Of a DNA stretch of 64,000 nt, positions 54,188-63,189 are shown one piece after another. The notes under the pieces are model-generated. The model searched no databases and was not told the origin of the DNA. It saw only the letters and a program-made list of their open reading frames with translations. Within the stretch, counting starts at the first letter, position 1; the number at the start of each line of letters is the position of its first letter. The position numbers were made by a program, and so were the translations under genes. The DNA comes from Anaerovibrio lipolyticus LB2005 (GTDB lineage: Bacteria > Bacillota > Negativicutes > Selenomonadales > Selenomonadaceae), in contig NZ_JHYA01000003.1 in assembly GCF_000621545.1 (NCBI RefSeq), positions 186,001 to 250,000 of the forward strand, read 5' to 3'.

Positions 54188-54976
54188 ATGTCAGTTGAAA
54201 TAATACAGGGTCTCCTGATTCCATTTTTGGGCACAAGTCTGGGAGCAGGCTGTGTATTTTTTATGAAGGAACAGCTAAATCCTCTGGTGCAGCGGGGCTT
54301 GCTGGGATTTGCGGCGGGTATAATGGTGGCAGCTTCTGTGTGGAGCCTCTTGATTCCTTCCATGGAGCAGGCCATTGACAGCTGGGGAGATGTGCTAAGC
54401 TGTATTCCTGCTGTAACGGGCTTTTGGGCGGGAATACTGTTTCTGTTGCTGTTGGACTATCTGATTCCCCATCAGCATTTAAACAGCGACGAAAGTGAGG
54501 GCATGAAATGCAAGGCTGCCAAATCTACAATGATGGTGCTGGCAGTGGTTCTTCATAACATTCCTGAGGGCATGGCAGTAGGCGTTTTATATGCAAGCTG
54601 GTACAACGGGGCAGCTGACATCACCTTGGGGGCGGCTATAGCCCTGTCTGTGGGTATTGCCATCCAAAATTTCCCCGAAGGAGCCATTATCTCCATGCCA
54701 CTTAGGGCAGAGGGGCTGTCAAAGGCCAGAGCCTTTGTATACGGTGTTCTTTCCGGTGTGGTGGAGCCAGTGGGAGCTGCCTTGACAATTATATTTGCCA
54801 GTATCATTATCCCGGTGTTGCCATTTTTGCTGAGCTTTGCCGCCGGGGCTATGCTGTATGTGGTGGTGGAGGAAATAATCCCCGAAATGTCCGAGGGTGA
54901 ACACTCCAACATAGGTACCATCATGTTCGCCGTAGGCTTTTCACTGATGATGGTTCTGGATACCACTTTGGGATAA
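54188..54976 (+). CDS. ZIP family divalent metal transporter
   Basis: A 262-residue transporter with about eight membrane helices. The two signature metal-site helices are HNIPEGMAVGV (about residues 123-133) and QNFPEGAIISM (about 158-168). It resembles the ZupT/GufA group, importing zinc, iron or manganese; the first His is Asn-Gln-type variant (QNFPEG) in the second motif. ATG 54188 follows AGAGGTG. No metal-responsive operator was recognised upstream. Confidence 0.92.
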   Translation: MSVEIIQGLLIPFLGTSLGAGCVFFMKEQLNPLVQRGLLGFAAGIMVAASVWSLLIPSMEQAIDSWGDVLSCIPAVTGFWAGILFLLLLDYLIPHQHLNSDESEGMKCKAAKSTMMVLAVVLHNIPEGMAVGVLYASWYNGAADITLGAAIALSVGIAIQNFPEGAIISMPLRAEGLSKARAFVYGVLSGVVEPVGAALTIIFASIIIPVLPFLLSFAAGAMLYVVVEEIIPEMSEGEHSNIGTIMFAVGFSLMMVLDTTLG

Positions 54977-55172
54977 AGTAGAAATCCACATTATGGATTC
55001 TTGCATTTATTTGTAGATTATATGCGAATTCAAAACAATATAAAGTATATTACTAAAATTTCATTGAAAAATTAGGAAAGCTGTAATATACTTATATATG
55101 CATAATGATGATATTGAGGATGCGCATCAATAATTGGTTATGCTATAATCTAAACAAGAATGAGGTGCAAGT

Positions 55173-55997
55173 TTGCCCATGAAATCTTATGATGAACTGA
55201 CCATACAGGATAATTTTATTTTTCAGAAGATAATGCGCAATAAGCGTATTTGCAAGCAGACCCTTGAGCGGTTGCTAAATATCGATATCAGGGATATTTC
55301 CTATCCGGAGGAGGAAAAGACCATCGATGTCCGTCTGGACAGCAAGAGTATCCGCATGGATGTGTATGTCAATGATGACAAGGGGACGATCTATAATATC
55401 GAGATGCAGACCAGCAAGGATATGGAGGAACTGGTAAAACGGGCCAGATATTATCAGGCCTTGATAGACATTGATTTGTTGGAAAAGGGGCAGGATTACG
55501 AAACTCTGAATAATACATTTGTTATTTTCATCTGCACCTTTGAGGTATTTAGTGGAAAGCTCCACAAATACACCTTTAGGAATTTATGCGTGGAAAATCA
55601 CGGCATCGAGCTTGAGGATGGGACCACAAAAATGTTCCTCAGCACCAAGGGTGAGGCTGATGATATAGCCGGACCACTTAAGATTTTCCTCGATTATATG
55701 GATGGCCACGCACCAGCTGACGATTTTACCAAGGAAATTGACAGCGAGGTGGTCGTGGCGAAAAAACGCGAAGAATGGAGGCGAGAGTACATGACTTTGG
55801 CTTTGGAAATAGAGAAAGAGAAAAAAGTGAGTAAAATGGAAGGACTAATTGAAGGGAAAAGCGAAGGAAAAAGCATAGTAAATCGCCTAAATCAGATACT
55901 ATTATCAGCAAATCGTTATGATGATTTAGAACGCGCAACAAATGATGCTGCTTATCAGGAGGAATTGATTAAAGAGTTACTTCCAGATGAACAATAA
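55173..55997 (+). CDS. Rpn-family PD-(D/E)XK nuclease / putative transposase
   Basis: A 274-residue relative of the protein at 835-1785, of the group with N-terminus YDELTIQDNFIFQKIM. Catalytic motifs are IRMDVYVND (Asp, about residue 68) and YNIEMQT (E-x-Q, about 80), and KRARYYQALIDIDLL follows. The C-terminus has the family's charged repeats (MEGLIEGKSEGKS). TTG 55173 or the ATG two codons later may be the start; GAGGTG lies upstream of both. Isolated, near transposon-like debris. Confidence 0.85.
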   Translation: MPMKSYDELTIQDNFIFQKIMRNKRICKQTLERLLNIDIRDISYPEEEKTIDVRLDSKSIRMDVYVNDDKGTIYNIEMQTSKDMEELVKRARYYQALIDIDLLEKGQDYETLNNTFVIFICTFEVFSGKLHKYTFRNLCVENHGIELEDGTTKMFLSTKGEADDIAGPLKIFLDYMDGHAPADDFTKEIDSEVVVAKKREEWRREYMTLALEIEKEKKVSKMEGLIEGKSEGKSIVNRLNQILLSANRYDDLERATNDAAYQEELIKELLPDEQ

Positions 55998-56029
55998 ATA
56001 TAGACGGGAGTTTATTACTTGAATAAATA

Positions 56030-56235
56030 CAAGGCGTGCTTTGGCACGCCTTGGACTGTAGACAAATAGAACAAGCGCCCTCGCTCATGTTATAATTATC
56101 ATGAACGGGGGTGCTTTTGTTATACAAGAAGAAAAACAGAGAGAAACAAACGCAGATTCAATTTATAACCAGTTGAAAAGATGAGAAGAACCCCTGAAGA
56201 GTGGCCGCTCTTCAGGGGTTCGTTTTTGTGTGCTA
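56030..56235 (+). mobile_element. Possible degenerate IS-derived remnant (IS1182-like)
   Basis: The gap 55998-56310 holds a hairpin AAGGCGTGC/GCACGCCTT (56030-56051), then a short frame near 56120 reading MLYKKKNREKQTQIQFIT that recalls the N-terminus of IS1182-type transposases before it ends. A strong terminator-like hairpin GAACCCCTGAAGAG/CTCTTCAGGGGTTC follows at 56187-56222. I see no clear terminal inverted repeats or target duplication, so this is a tentative reading. Confidence 0.3.
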
Positions 56236-56310
56236 TAGCTACACTAATCTCTTTTTGGCTGATTAAAGTATATCATCAGATATAGTATATTTCAAGCAAA
56301 GTAAATGCAC

Positions 56311-56871
56311 TTACTTCACCTTTTCAATCAAATACAGATAAGGTGCAGTGGAGTCGTGGTTGGTGAGCTGGGATTTTACTACGGAATACTCATCCTTTGG
56401 CAGCTCCTCCAACAGAATCATCAGGTGTACGCTTTCTTCCTTGCCGGCAGGGTGGCCGGGATAAACCATGATGGAAATAACACCGTTTACTGCCAGCTGC
56501 TTCATGGAATTTTCCACTGCCTTGACAGTTACCTTTGGTACAGTGGTAATGGAGTGGTCTCCACCAGGGAGGTAGCCTAAATTAAATACTACCAGATCCA
56601 GCTTTTCATTTACCACCTGGCTGATATTTTCATGACTGTCCAGTACATAGGTGATGCCATCCTTGAATTCCTCGGTGGTTTTCTTGGTTTTCAGCATGGC
56701 TGTTGGCTGAACATCAAAGGCGTAAATATGGGCATATGGCTTTTTGTGCTGGGCAAGATATAATGTGTCCTTGCCGGCACCGGAAGTGGCATCTACAATT
56801 ACCTTGGCTGTTTCCAGAGATTTTGACCATACACCCTGGGCGATGGTCAGCATATTTACCGCAGTCTGCAT
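56311..56871 (-). CDS. YtqB/MnmM-like class I methyltransferase
   Basis: A 186-residue SAM-dependent methyltransferase of the YtqB family (PF06962), members of which have been linked to tRNA wobble-uridine modification (MnmM). Motif I is VDATSGAGKDTLYLA (about residues 27-41); FNLGYLPGGDHS is the family-specific NLGYLPGG signature. ATG 56871 is chosen because GGAGGG lies 7 nt upstream. It follows the DAHP synthase gene by 41 nt and is probably co-transcribed with it. Confidence 0.9.
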   Translation of the reverse strand: MQTAVNMLTIAQGVWSKSLETAKVIVDATSGAGKDTLYLAQHKKPYAHIYAFDVQPTAMLKTKKTTEEFKDGITYVLDSHENISQVVNEKLDLVVFNLGYLPGGDHSITTVPKVTVKAVENSMKQLAVNGVISIMVYPGHPAGKEESVHLMILLEELPKDEYSVVKSQLTNHDSTAPYLYLIEKVK

Positions 56872-56912
56872 AGAAAGTCCCTCCATTAAAATTATTAAGC
56901 GTTTTTTATAAA

Positions 56913-57947
56913 TTAAAGCATATCTGCCAAATCCAGTAGCAGGCGTTCAGTCTTTTCCCATCCCAGACATGGGTCTGTAATGGATTTGCCGTATACGCCG
57001 CCATCCACCTTCTGACAGCCGTCCTCAATATAGCTTTCTATCATAAGTCCCTTTACGATATTTTTGATATCAGGGTTAAGATTGCGGGAATTAATAATAT
57101 CCTTGGCAATGCGTATCTGCTCCAGATATTTCTTGCCGGAGTTGGCATGGTTGGTGTCCACCACGATGGCTGGATTTTCCAGACCCCGTTCCTCGTACAT
57201 CTTTATGACCTTGGTCAAGGTTTCATAGTGGTAGTTTGGCAGGCTGTTTCCGGCGGCATCTACATATCCGCGGAGAATGGAGTGGGCGAAGGCATTACCT
57301 TTGGTGCGAACCTCCCAGCCACGGAAAAGGAATTCCTGGGAATGCTGGGCAGCTGCCACAGAGTTCAGCATAACGGACAAATCGCCGCTGGTAGGATTTT
57401 TTAGGCCCACCGGGATACCAACGCCACTGGCAATCATGCGGTGGAGCTGGTCCTCACTGGAACGGGCACCAACTGCTGCATAGCATAAAAGATCGGAGAG
57501 ATAGCGGAATACCTCAGGGTAAAGGATTTCCTCTGCGCCTGTAAGGCCTGTTTCTTCAATGACACGGACATTTAGCTTGCGGATGGCAATAATACCCTCC
57601 AGCATGTCCTCCTCTCCCTCAGGAGAAGGCTGATGCAGCATACCCTTGTAGCCCACGCCGATGGTGCGGGGCTTATTGGTGTACAGACGTGGTACGATGA
57701 AAATCTTGTCCTTGATTTTTTCCTGGAGCTTTGCCAAACGGGATACATAATCCACTACAGCATCCTCGTTGTCACTGGAGCACGGTCCGATAATAAGGGC
57801 CAGACGATGGTCCTCGCCGGAAAAGATATTCTTGATGGTTTCATCACGTTCCATCTTTATTTCCTTGTATTTCTTTTTGATAGGGTAATCCTCCATCAGA
57901 CTTTGAGGTGAAGGGAGGACCCTGATGAATTCCATTTCCATGCTCAT
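56913..57947 (-). CDS. 3-deoxy-7-phosphoheptulonate synthase, class I
   Basis: A 344-residue DAHP synthase of the AroF/AroG type, the entry step of aromatic amino-acid synthesis (PEP + erythrose-4-P). Signatures: IIGPCSSDNEDAV, VPRLYTNKPRT-I-GYKG, GARSSEDQLHR, VGLKNPTSGD and DTNHANSGKK. An N-terminal extension of the feedback-regulated enzymes is present. The ATG at 57947 is preferred (GAGTGATAA upstream); a GTG three codons earlier is possible. It and the YtqB-like gene form an operon. Confidence 0.94.
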   Translation of the reverse strand: MSMEMEFIRVLPSPQSLMEDYPIKKKYKEIKMERDETIKNIFSGEDHRLALIIGPCSSDNEDAVVDYVSRLAKLQEKIKDKIFIVPRLYTNKPRTIGVGYKGMLHQPSPEGEEDMLEGIIAIRKLNVRVIEETGLTGAEEILYPEVFRYLSDLLCYAAVGARSSEDQLHRMIASGVGIPVGLKNPTSGDLSVMLNSVAAAQHSQEFLFRGWEVRTKGNAFAHSILRGYVDAAGNSLPNYHYETLTKVIKMYEERGLENPAIVVDTNHANSGKKYLEQIRIAKDIINSRNLNPDIKNIVKGLMIESYIEDGCQKVDGGVYGKSITDPCLGWEKTERLLLDLADML

Positions 57948-58007
57948 ATTTATCACTCTTTTCTTGCAAAAATTACCAAAAAAACATCATACGAATATTG
58001 TAACATA

Positions 58008-58054
58008 GAAAAAGAGCTGCGTCCTAATAATATTTTAGGTCACAGCTTTTTCTC
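58008..58054. terminator. Terminator-like hairpin between the flavodoxin and DAHP synthase regions
   Basis: GAAAAAG-GCTG and CAGC-CTTTTTC arms enclose CCTAA...TTAGG. It lies downstream of the flavodoxin gene on the minus strand and upstream of the DAHP synthase promoter. Confidence 0.65.
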
Positions 58055-58100
58055 TTAGTAAGGCTTAAAAATTATAGAATGGTTAGAAGATAAAGATGTA

Positions 58101-58532
58101 TCAGAAGTTTTCTTTTACAAAGCTCTGGGCGAAATCCTGGCATTCCTTAAGACCGTCGGCATCAGGGGTGTTGTTTATCATAACCCCATCCTTGTATACC
58201 TTTGCCCCGTGCTCTTTGCAGCGCTGATGCCAGTCCTGAAGCCATTCCCCGGAGCCCCAGCCATAGGAACCAAAGAGTCCTACGGGGATATTGGCGATTT
58301 TATTTTCAGCCTCCTGGAAGAATGGCTCAAATTCAGCCTCCTCAAGTACCTCACAGCCCATGGCAGAGCATCCAAAAAGGAAGCCATCATAGCCATCCAT
58401 TTTGTCAGCGCTGAACTGGTCAACGGAATAAATGTCTGTTTCAGCCCCAGCAGCCTTGGCCCCATCCAGCATGGACTCAGCCATGGCCTTGGTATTTCCG
58501 GTCCCGGACCAGTAAACAACAGCAATTTTCAT
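58101..58532 (-). CDS. Flavodoxin
   Basis: A 143-residue flavodoxin carrying electrons in place of ferredoxin when iron is scarce. The FMN phosphate loop YWSGTGNTKAMAE (about residues 7-19) and the isoalloxazine-contacting SYGWGSGEW (about 89-97) are clear. It is the second gene of an operon with the DUF3793 protein, whose promoter carries a Fur box, supporting an iron-limitation role. Confidence 0.95.
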   Translation of the reverse strand: MKIAVVYWSGTGNTKAMAESMLDGAKAAGAETDIYSVDQFSADKMDGYDGFLFGCSAMGCEVLEEAEFEPFFQEAENKIANIPVGLFGSYGWGSGEWLQDWHQRCKEHGAKVYKDGVMINNTPDADGLKECQDFAQSFVKENF

Positions 58533-58592
58533 AAACTATCAACTCCTATGTAAACATTAAATAAATAAGCTAACTTAAAGATATTATCCAAT

Positions 58593-59183
58593 TTATGCGG
58601 CACCCATGACCTCCAAAAGGCTTTCCCCGGCCCTGAGTCGGTCACACATGGCATTTATACAATCGTTGTAGCACTGGAAAAGGTGCTTTTGGGCGGCTTC
58701 ATTGGTGTACACCTTCCAAAAACCGCTGTAGAGGAAATTCTGTCCCTTATTATCAATGAAGGCCTGTACATCTGCCGGCGGATATCCCAAAAAAATACCG
58801 ATTTCATGGGGAAAACCCTCACAATTAGCGATGCGGTTTTTAAGGTGCTCCAGCAGGGCAGGGAGAGTAGCCTCATCAATTCTCTTTTCCACAGGATAAT
58901 CAAAGCTTTTTAGAATATCTATAGCCAGGGGGCGACGAAGAAGGCGGGTCAGGAGCTGTGGCCTGTAAAAAAACATCAGGGTGTGATTCCTTTGCCGTGA
59001 AAGCTGGAGGTATGCTAACCCGTGGCACTGGAAGCATTTGGCGTGACTTTCCAGAAAATTCCGGAAGGAGTTATCAGAATCAACTGTAAAAGCCACCATA
59101 CTGCCACACTTAATTCCCTTAATGGTAGGGGCACAGTGATATGCCATCTGATGTTCATAATTATTGTAAATTGATTTATTCAT
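58593..59183 (-). CDS. DUF3793 family protein
   Basis: A 196-residue protein that I recognise as DUF3793, repeatedly found next to flavodoxin genes in anaerobic Firmicutes. Conserved features include HCAPTIKGIKCGSM near the N-terminus, FLGYPPADVQAFI (EIGIFLGYPP) and GFWKVYTNEAAQKHLFQCY. Function unknown; possibly linked to iron or flavodoxin metabolism or haem. ATG 59183 is preferred for its GGGGGTGA ribosome site. Fur box and promoter lie 50-80 nt upstream. Confidence 0.88.
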   Translation of the reverse strand: MNKSIYNNYEHQMAYHCAPTIKGIKCGSMVAFTVDSDNSFRNFLESHAKCFQCHGLAYLQLSRQRNHTLMFFYRPQLLTRLLRRPLAIDILKSFDYPVEKRIDEATLPALLEHLKNRIANCEGFPHEIGIFLGYPPADVQAFIDNKGQNFLYSGFWKVYTNEAAQKHLFQCYNDCINAMCDRLRAGESLLEVMGAA

Positions 59184-59231
59184 GGAAATCACCCCCTTGG
59201 CTATTTGATATCCTTTCTCAATTACAAGAAA

Positions 59232-59260
59232 AGTATAGCATATATGAGAATGGTTATCAA
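59232..59260 (-). promoter_or_regulatory. Fur-box promoter of the DUF3793-flavodoxin operon
   Basis: TGAGAATGGTTATCA (59245-59259) matches the 7-1-7 Fur box. On the minus strand -35 TTGATA (59255-59260) and -10 TATACT (59232-59237) are 17 bp apart, with the box covering the spacer and -35. Iron-loaded Fur would repress; the operon should be induced by iron starvation. Confidence 0.8.
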
Positions 59261-59432
59261 TAGCAAAAACAAAAATATATCAAAAATATTTTGTCTGTCC
59301 TTGATATTAAATACAGAAAAAAAGGATTCACCGGGTTGGTGTCGAAGTATACTCTAAAATACTATTGATTGTTGCCTTGAAAAATTAATCATGAAATATG
59401 AATAATTGTCAGCGCAAAGGAGGCTACCTTTG

Positions 59433-62240
59433 ATGCGAAATAATAAATTTTACATTATGCGAATATTAATAGCGGCACTTATGGTTTTTGTGCTGCTTCC
59501 TTCCCATGTGCTGTATGCGGACGAGATTCCCGATACCCGGGAGCCAGTTCATGTGGGCGTTGTTTTGCAGTCTGGTGTAGCCATGACTACGGATTCAGGG
59601 GTGTACTACGGCTTTGACGCAGAATTTATGTATAAAATTGCCCAGTATGCCAATCTTAAGCCAATTTTTCATCCATATAAGGACAATGTTGAAATGTTCA
59701 AGGGACTAGATGATGGGGACATACAGATGGCCCTCGGTATTTCACCTAATCCTGAAAGACTTGAGAGGTTTTTATTTGGCAGCCATGGATTATTTACCAG
59801 TCAGGCCAGCATTAGGGTGCGTGACGATGACCCACGATTCAGCTATGGCAATCCCACCGAATACAATGGCAAGGTTTTGGGTGTAGTGAAATCATCCATT
59901 ATGTATGATCGGGCCAGGGAGTGGGCCAGCAAGAACGATATTCATCCAATTTTTAAGACCTATGACAACGATGATGAACTGCAAGAGGCTATGGATAACG
60001 GAGAGTTGGATGGAATTGTGACCTATGGGTCGAAGCTGACCAACAATTATCGGGCTTCCTTTAATATTGTTGCAACTACCTATTATCCTATTTTTTCAAA
60101 GGACCAGATGGCTTTGAAAAATAAGGTGGATGCTGCCATGAGCAGGATTCTCTACGAGGATGTGCGCTATCCTGAAAAGCTCTACGATAAATACCGTCAT
60201 TTCCATTATCAGGATAGTATACCTCTTTCTGTTGAGGAAAAAGAATATATTGCCAATCATCCGGTGCTGAAGGTGGCAGTCCATGGAATGAATCCACCTA
60301 TTTCCTATGTGGACAGCAATGGGGATATCCGTGGTGTAGCACCTGACCTGTATAAGCAGATAGCTCATGAATTAAATTGGCAGGTGGAGTTTGTTGTTTT
60401 TAACGATCGTGAAGAGATAGCCAGGGCTCTTAAAGAGGGAGAGGTAGATGTTTATGGCGTGACCTCTCAGGACATAATTGGCAGTGAGAATATTGGCCTG
60501 GCCATAACAAAGACATATTTTACTCTTAGCATTTTATGCTTGCGACGTTCTGATGTGGCAGAAATCCATACAGCCGCTTTTGTGGGTATGGTACCGCCAA
60601 ATGTGGAAAATGCCATAAGGGAAGGGGCACCAAATATGGAGCTTATTTCCTTCCCAACCATTGAGGAATGCTATGAAGCCATGAGCTCCCATAAGGTGGA
60701 TGCGATATATTGTAATATGGCACAGCTGAACTGGCTGACGGCAAAGCATGGTTCCGGAAACTTTACGGTAGAAGGCGTGGATGATCTGGGGACCGAGTTC
60801 AGCGGTCAGCTCATGCCAGGTAATTCCGTCCTGAATTCTATTCTTAGCAAGACTGTCCAGGGTGGTAAAATTAATATTACCAATATCCTCAGCAAAAACC
60901 TGTATACTGATCAGACCGTTATGGACTATATCCGTTCAATACCAGCCAGACTGATATTGATATTATTTGCACTGTTTGCTGCTATTATTGGCATGGTTGG
61001 CTATACCATGTATAAAAACCACCAGAGCAGAGTCATAGCTGAGCTTAACGCTAAGCAGGCTGCTTTGGATGCTTCAGAGCAGGCCCGTAAGGCAGAGAGC
61101 AGCTTCCTGTCCACCATGAGCCATGATATGCGCACGCCGTTAAATGGTATTTTGGGATATACAAGATTGGCCCGTGGTTCTCATGATATGAATGAAATCC
61201 AGCAATATCTGGAGCGTATTGACAGCTCCAGTAAGCTGATGCTGGCCCTGGTAAATGATGTTCTTGACCTGTCCAAGCTGTCCAGTGGCAAGATGGAGCT
61301 TCGTGAGGATAGAATAGTGCCTCATGAGCTGTTTAACATTATCAAGGATGCCATTACCATGAATGCCAATAATCACCACATTGATTTTAAGGCTGATCTT
61401 CATGTGGATGATGGTGTAATAGTATATTCTGACCGTCTCCGTTTACAGCAATTGGCCATGAATCTTCTCAGCAACGCGGTGAAATACACCCCAGCAGGTG
61501 GTCATGTGGTATGGGATGTTCATGTCCAGGTAGAAGGGGATAAGTCCAGCCTTGTGGAAATAGTCCAGGATGACGGCATTGGCATGAGTGAGGAATTCCA
61601 ACAGCATATGTTTGAGGTTTTCAGCCAGGAAAATCGTGCAGAGACAGTCAACGCCCGAGGGACTGGATTGGGACTTTCCCTGGTACATAAGTTCATCAAC
61701 ATGATGGGAGGAACAATAGAAGTAGAAAGTAAGCTGGGAGAAGGTACTACCTTTATTTTTAGCGTGCCTATAAAAACCGTCAGAGAGGATGCAAGGGTAG
61801 TGGCTGCTGAGGGACAGCCTAATGCAAATAACATAGAGGCAATATCCAAGAATGTATTGCGGGATACGCCTATATTATTGGTGGAGGATAATGAAATCAA
61901 CGCAGAGCTGGCTCAGCTTATGCTGGCAGATTATGGGGCCAATATGATTGATTGGGCCCATAATGGTCAGGAGGCTGTGGAGATATATAGCGCCAGTGAG
62001 CCATCCCATTATAAGCTGATTCTCATGGATTTAAGGATGCCGGTTATGGACGGACTTACTGCCACCAGAAAGATTCGCATGCTTCATCGCCCTGATGCAG
62101 GCGTTGTGCCAATAATCGCCATGTCCGCAGATGCCTACGAGGAGGATGTTCGCAACTGCAGGGAGGCTGGTATGCAGAATCACATAAGTAAGCCGGTGGA
62201 TATTAATAGGCTTATGAGGGCTATTGTGGATGTGCTTTGA
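59433..62240 (+). CDS. Hybrid sensor histidine kinase with two periplasmic substrate-binding domains
   Basis: A 935-residue membrane kinase. Signal/anchor at about residues 8-26, two SBP_bac_3-type domains (about 38-265 and 280-500), one span (about 512-530), then HisKA with SHDMRTPLNGI (phospho-acceptor His564), HATPase (GTGLGLSLVHKF) and a receiver with Asp866 (LILMDLRMPVMDGLTA). The same layout as the kinase at 9063 but more distant in sequence. ATG 59433 is taken because AAAGGAGG lies 9 nt upstream; a TTG 27 nt earlier precedes that site. Confidence 0.95.
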   Translation: MRNNKFYIMRILIAALMVFVLLPSHVLYADEIPDTREPVHVGVVLQSGVAMTTDSGVYYGFDAEFMYKIAQYANLKPIFHPYKDNVEMFKGLDDGDIQMALGISPNPERLERFLFGSHGLFTSQASIRVRDDDPRFSYGNPTEYNGKVLGVVKSSIMYDRAREWASKNDIHPIFKTYDNDDELQEAMDNGELDGIVTYGSKLTNNYRASFNIVATTYYPIFSKDQMALKNKVDAAMSRILYEDVRYPEKLYDKYRHFHYQDSIPLSVEEKEYIANHPVLKVAVHGMNPPISYVDSNGDIRGVAPDLYKQIAHELNWQVEFVVFNDREEIARALKEGEVDVYGVTSQDIIGSENIGLAITKTYFTLSILCLRRSDVAEIHTAAFVGMVPPNVENAIREGAPNMELISFPTIEECYEAMSSHKVDAIYCNMAQLNWLTAKHGSGNFTVEGVDDLGTEFSGQLMPGNSVLNSILSKTVQGGKINITNILSKNLYTDQTVMDYIRSIPARLILILFALFAAIIGMVGYTMYKNHQSRVIAELNAKQAALDASEQARKAESSFLSTMSHDMRTPLNGILGYTRLARGSHDMNEIQQYLERIDSSSKLMLALVNDVLDLSKLSSGKMELREDRIVPHELFNIIKDAITMNANNHHIDFKADLHVDDGVIVYSDRLRLQQLAMNLLSNAVKYTPAGGHVVWDVHVQVEGDKSSLVEIVQDDGIGMSEEFQQHMFEVFSQENRAETVNARGTGLGLSLVHKFINMMGGTIEVESKLGEGTTFIFSVPIKTVREDARVVAAEGQPNANNIEAISKNVLRDTPILLVEDNEINAELAQLMLADYGANMIDWAHNGQEAVEIYSASEPSHYKLILMDLRMPVMDGLTATRKIRMLHRPDAGVVPIIAMSADAYEEDVRNCREAGMQNHISKPVDINRLMRAIVDVL

Positions 62241-62319
62241 TTTTTAAGGGAACTTTAGAAATTTTTGTGATATACTTAATAATTGGAATGGTTGTATAGA
62301 GATTTCAAGGAGAATATTT

Positions 62320-63135
62320 ATGGATGAGATAAGGATGCCGGTCATTTTTTCCGGACATGGAAGCCCCATGACAGCTCTGGATTTGAATGACATTACCGCA
62401 GGGATGCGGGCTGTAGGAGAATCTGTCCTTAGAATATTTGGCAGGCCTAAGGCAATATTGGCTATTTCTGCCCATTGGTTTACAGAGGGTACTTATATTC
62501 AGAGTGCCCCTCAGCCAAAGCAGGAATACGATTTTCAGGGGTTCCCGGAGGAGCTTTCCCAGGTTGCCTATCCCGTAACGGGATGCGGTGATTTGACTCA
62601 GCGGGTGCAGGAGCTGTTGGGGGACAAGGTGTCTGTTAATGATGACTGGGGTATTGACCACGGGACCTGGTCTGTGCTGGTTCACATGTTTCCAAAGGCA
62701 GATGTTCCTGTGGTACAGCTGTCTGTAAATAAAAGCTTCACTGCCCAGGACTGCTATGATTTGGGCAAAGCCCTTGTCCAGCTTCGCAGCGAAGGCTATC
62801 TTATTTTCGGCAGCGGCAATATTGTATATGATCCAGAAAAGGTAGGCTATACAGCTGATAAGGCGGCCCTCAGAAATCGTGAGGGCACTCAGGAGGCTAT
62901 TGCCTTTAACAACTACATTTGCCGTGCTGTTGAGTACCACCACGAGGATAGGGCTCTTAATTGGGAAATTGGTCCAAATTCTGAGTATGCGGTTCCAACG
63001 GTTGACCATTATTGGCCGCTACTCTATACCCTTGGGGCGGCAGATGGCGATGACGGTGTGGCAGTAAACAGGGTATTTACCATGGGTTCTGTGGCAATGA
63101 CCATGTTTGCCTTTGGTATGTTCCCGAAGCAGTAA
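62320..63135 (+). CDS. LigB-type extradiol dioxygenase (YgiD-like)
   Basis: A 271-residue member of the 4,5-DOPA extradiol dioxygenase family. Metal-binding His residues are visible in FSGHGSPMTAL (about residue 14) and ISAHWFTEGTY (about 52), and in DHGTWSVLVHMFP and the C-terminal PTVDHYWPLLYTLGA. The natural substrate in anaerobes is unclear, and E. coli YgiD acts on L-DOPA. AAGGAG precedes the ATG. Monocistronic, after the kinase gene. Confidence 0.92.
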   Translation: MDEIRMPVIFSGHGSPMTALDLNDITAGMRAVGESVLRIFGRPKAILAISAHWFTEGTYIQSAPQPKQEYDFQGFPEELSQVAYPVTGCGDLTQRVQELLGDKVSVNDDWGIDHGTWSVLVHMFPKADVPVVQLSVNKSFTAQDCYDLGKALVQLRSEGYLIFGSGNIVYDPEKVGYTADKAALRNREGTQEAIAFNNYICRAVEYHHEDRALNWEIGPNSEYAVPTVDHYWPLLYTLGAADGDDGVAVNRVFTMGSVAMTMFAFGMFPKQ

Positions 63136-63189
63136 GAAGAAAAATCGGAACAATGGAGAGAGAGCACCTTAAAAGGGATGGGGTTGTAT

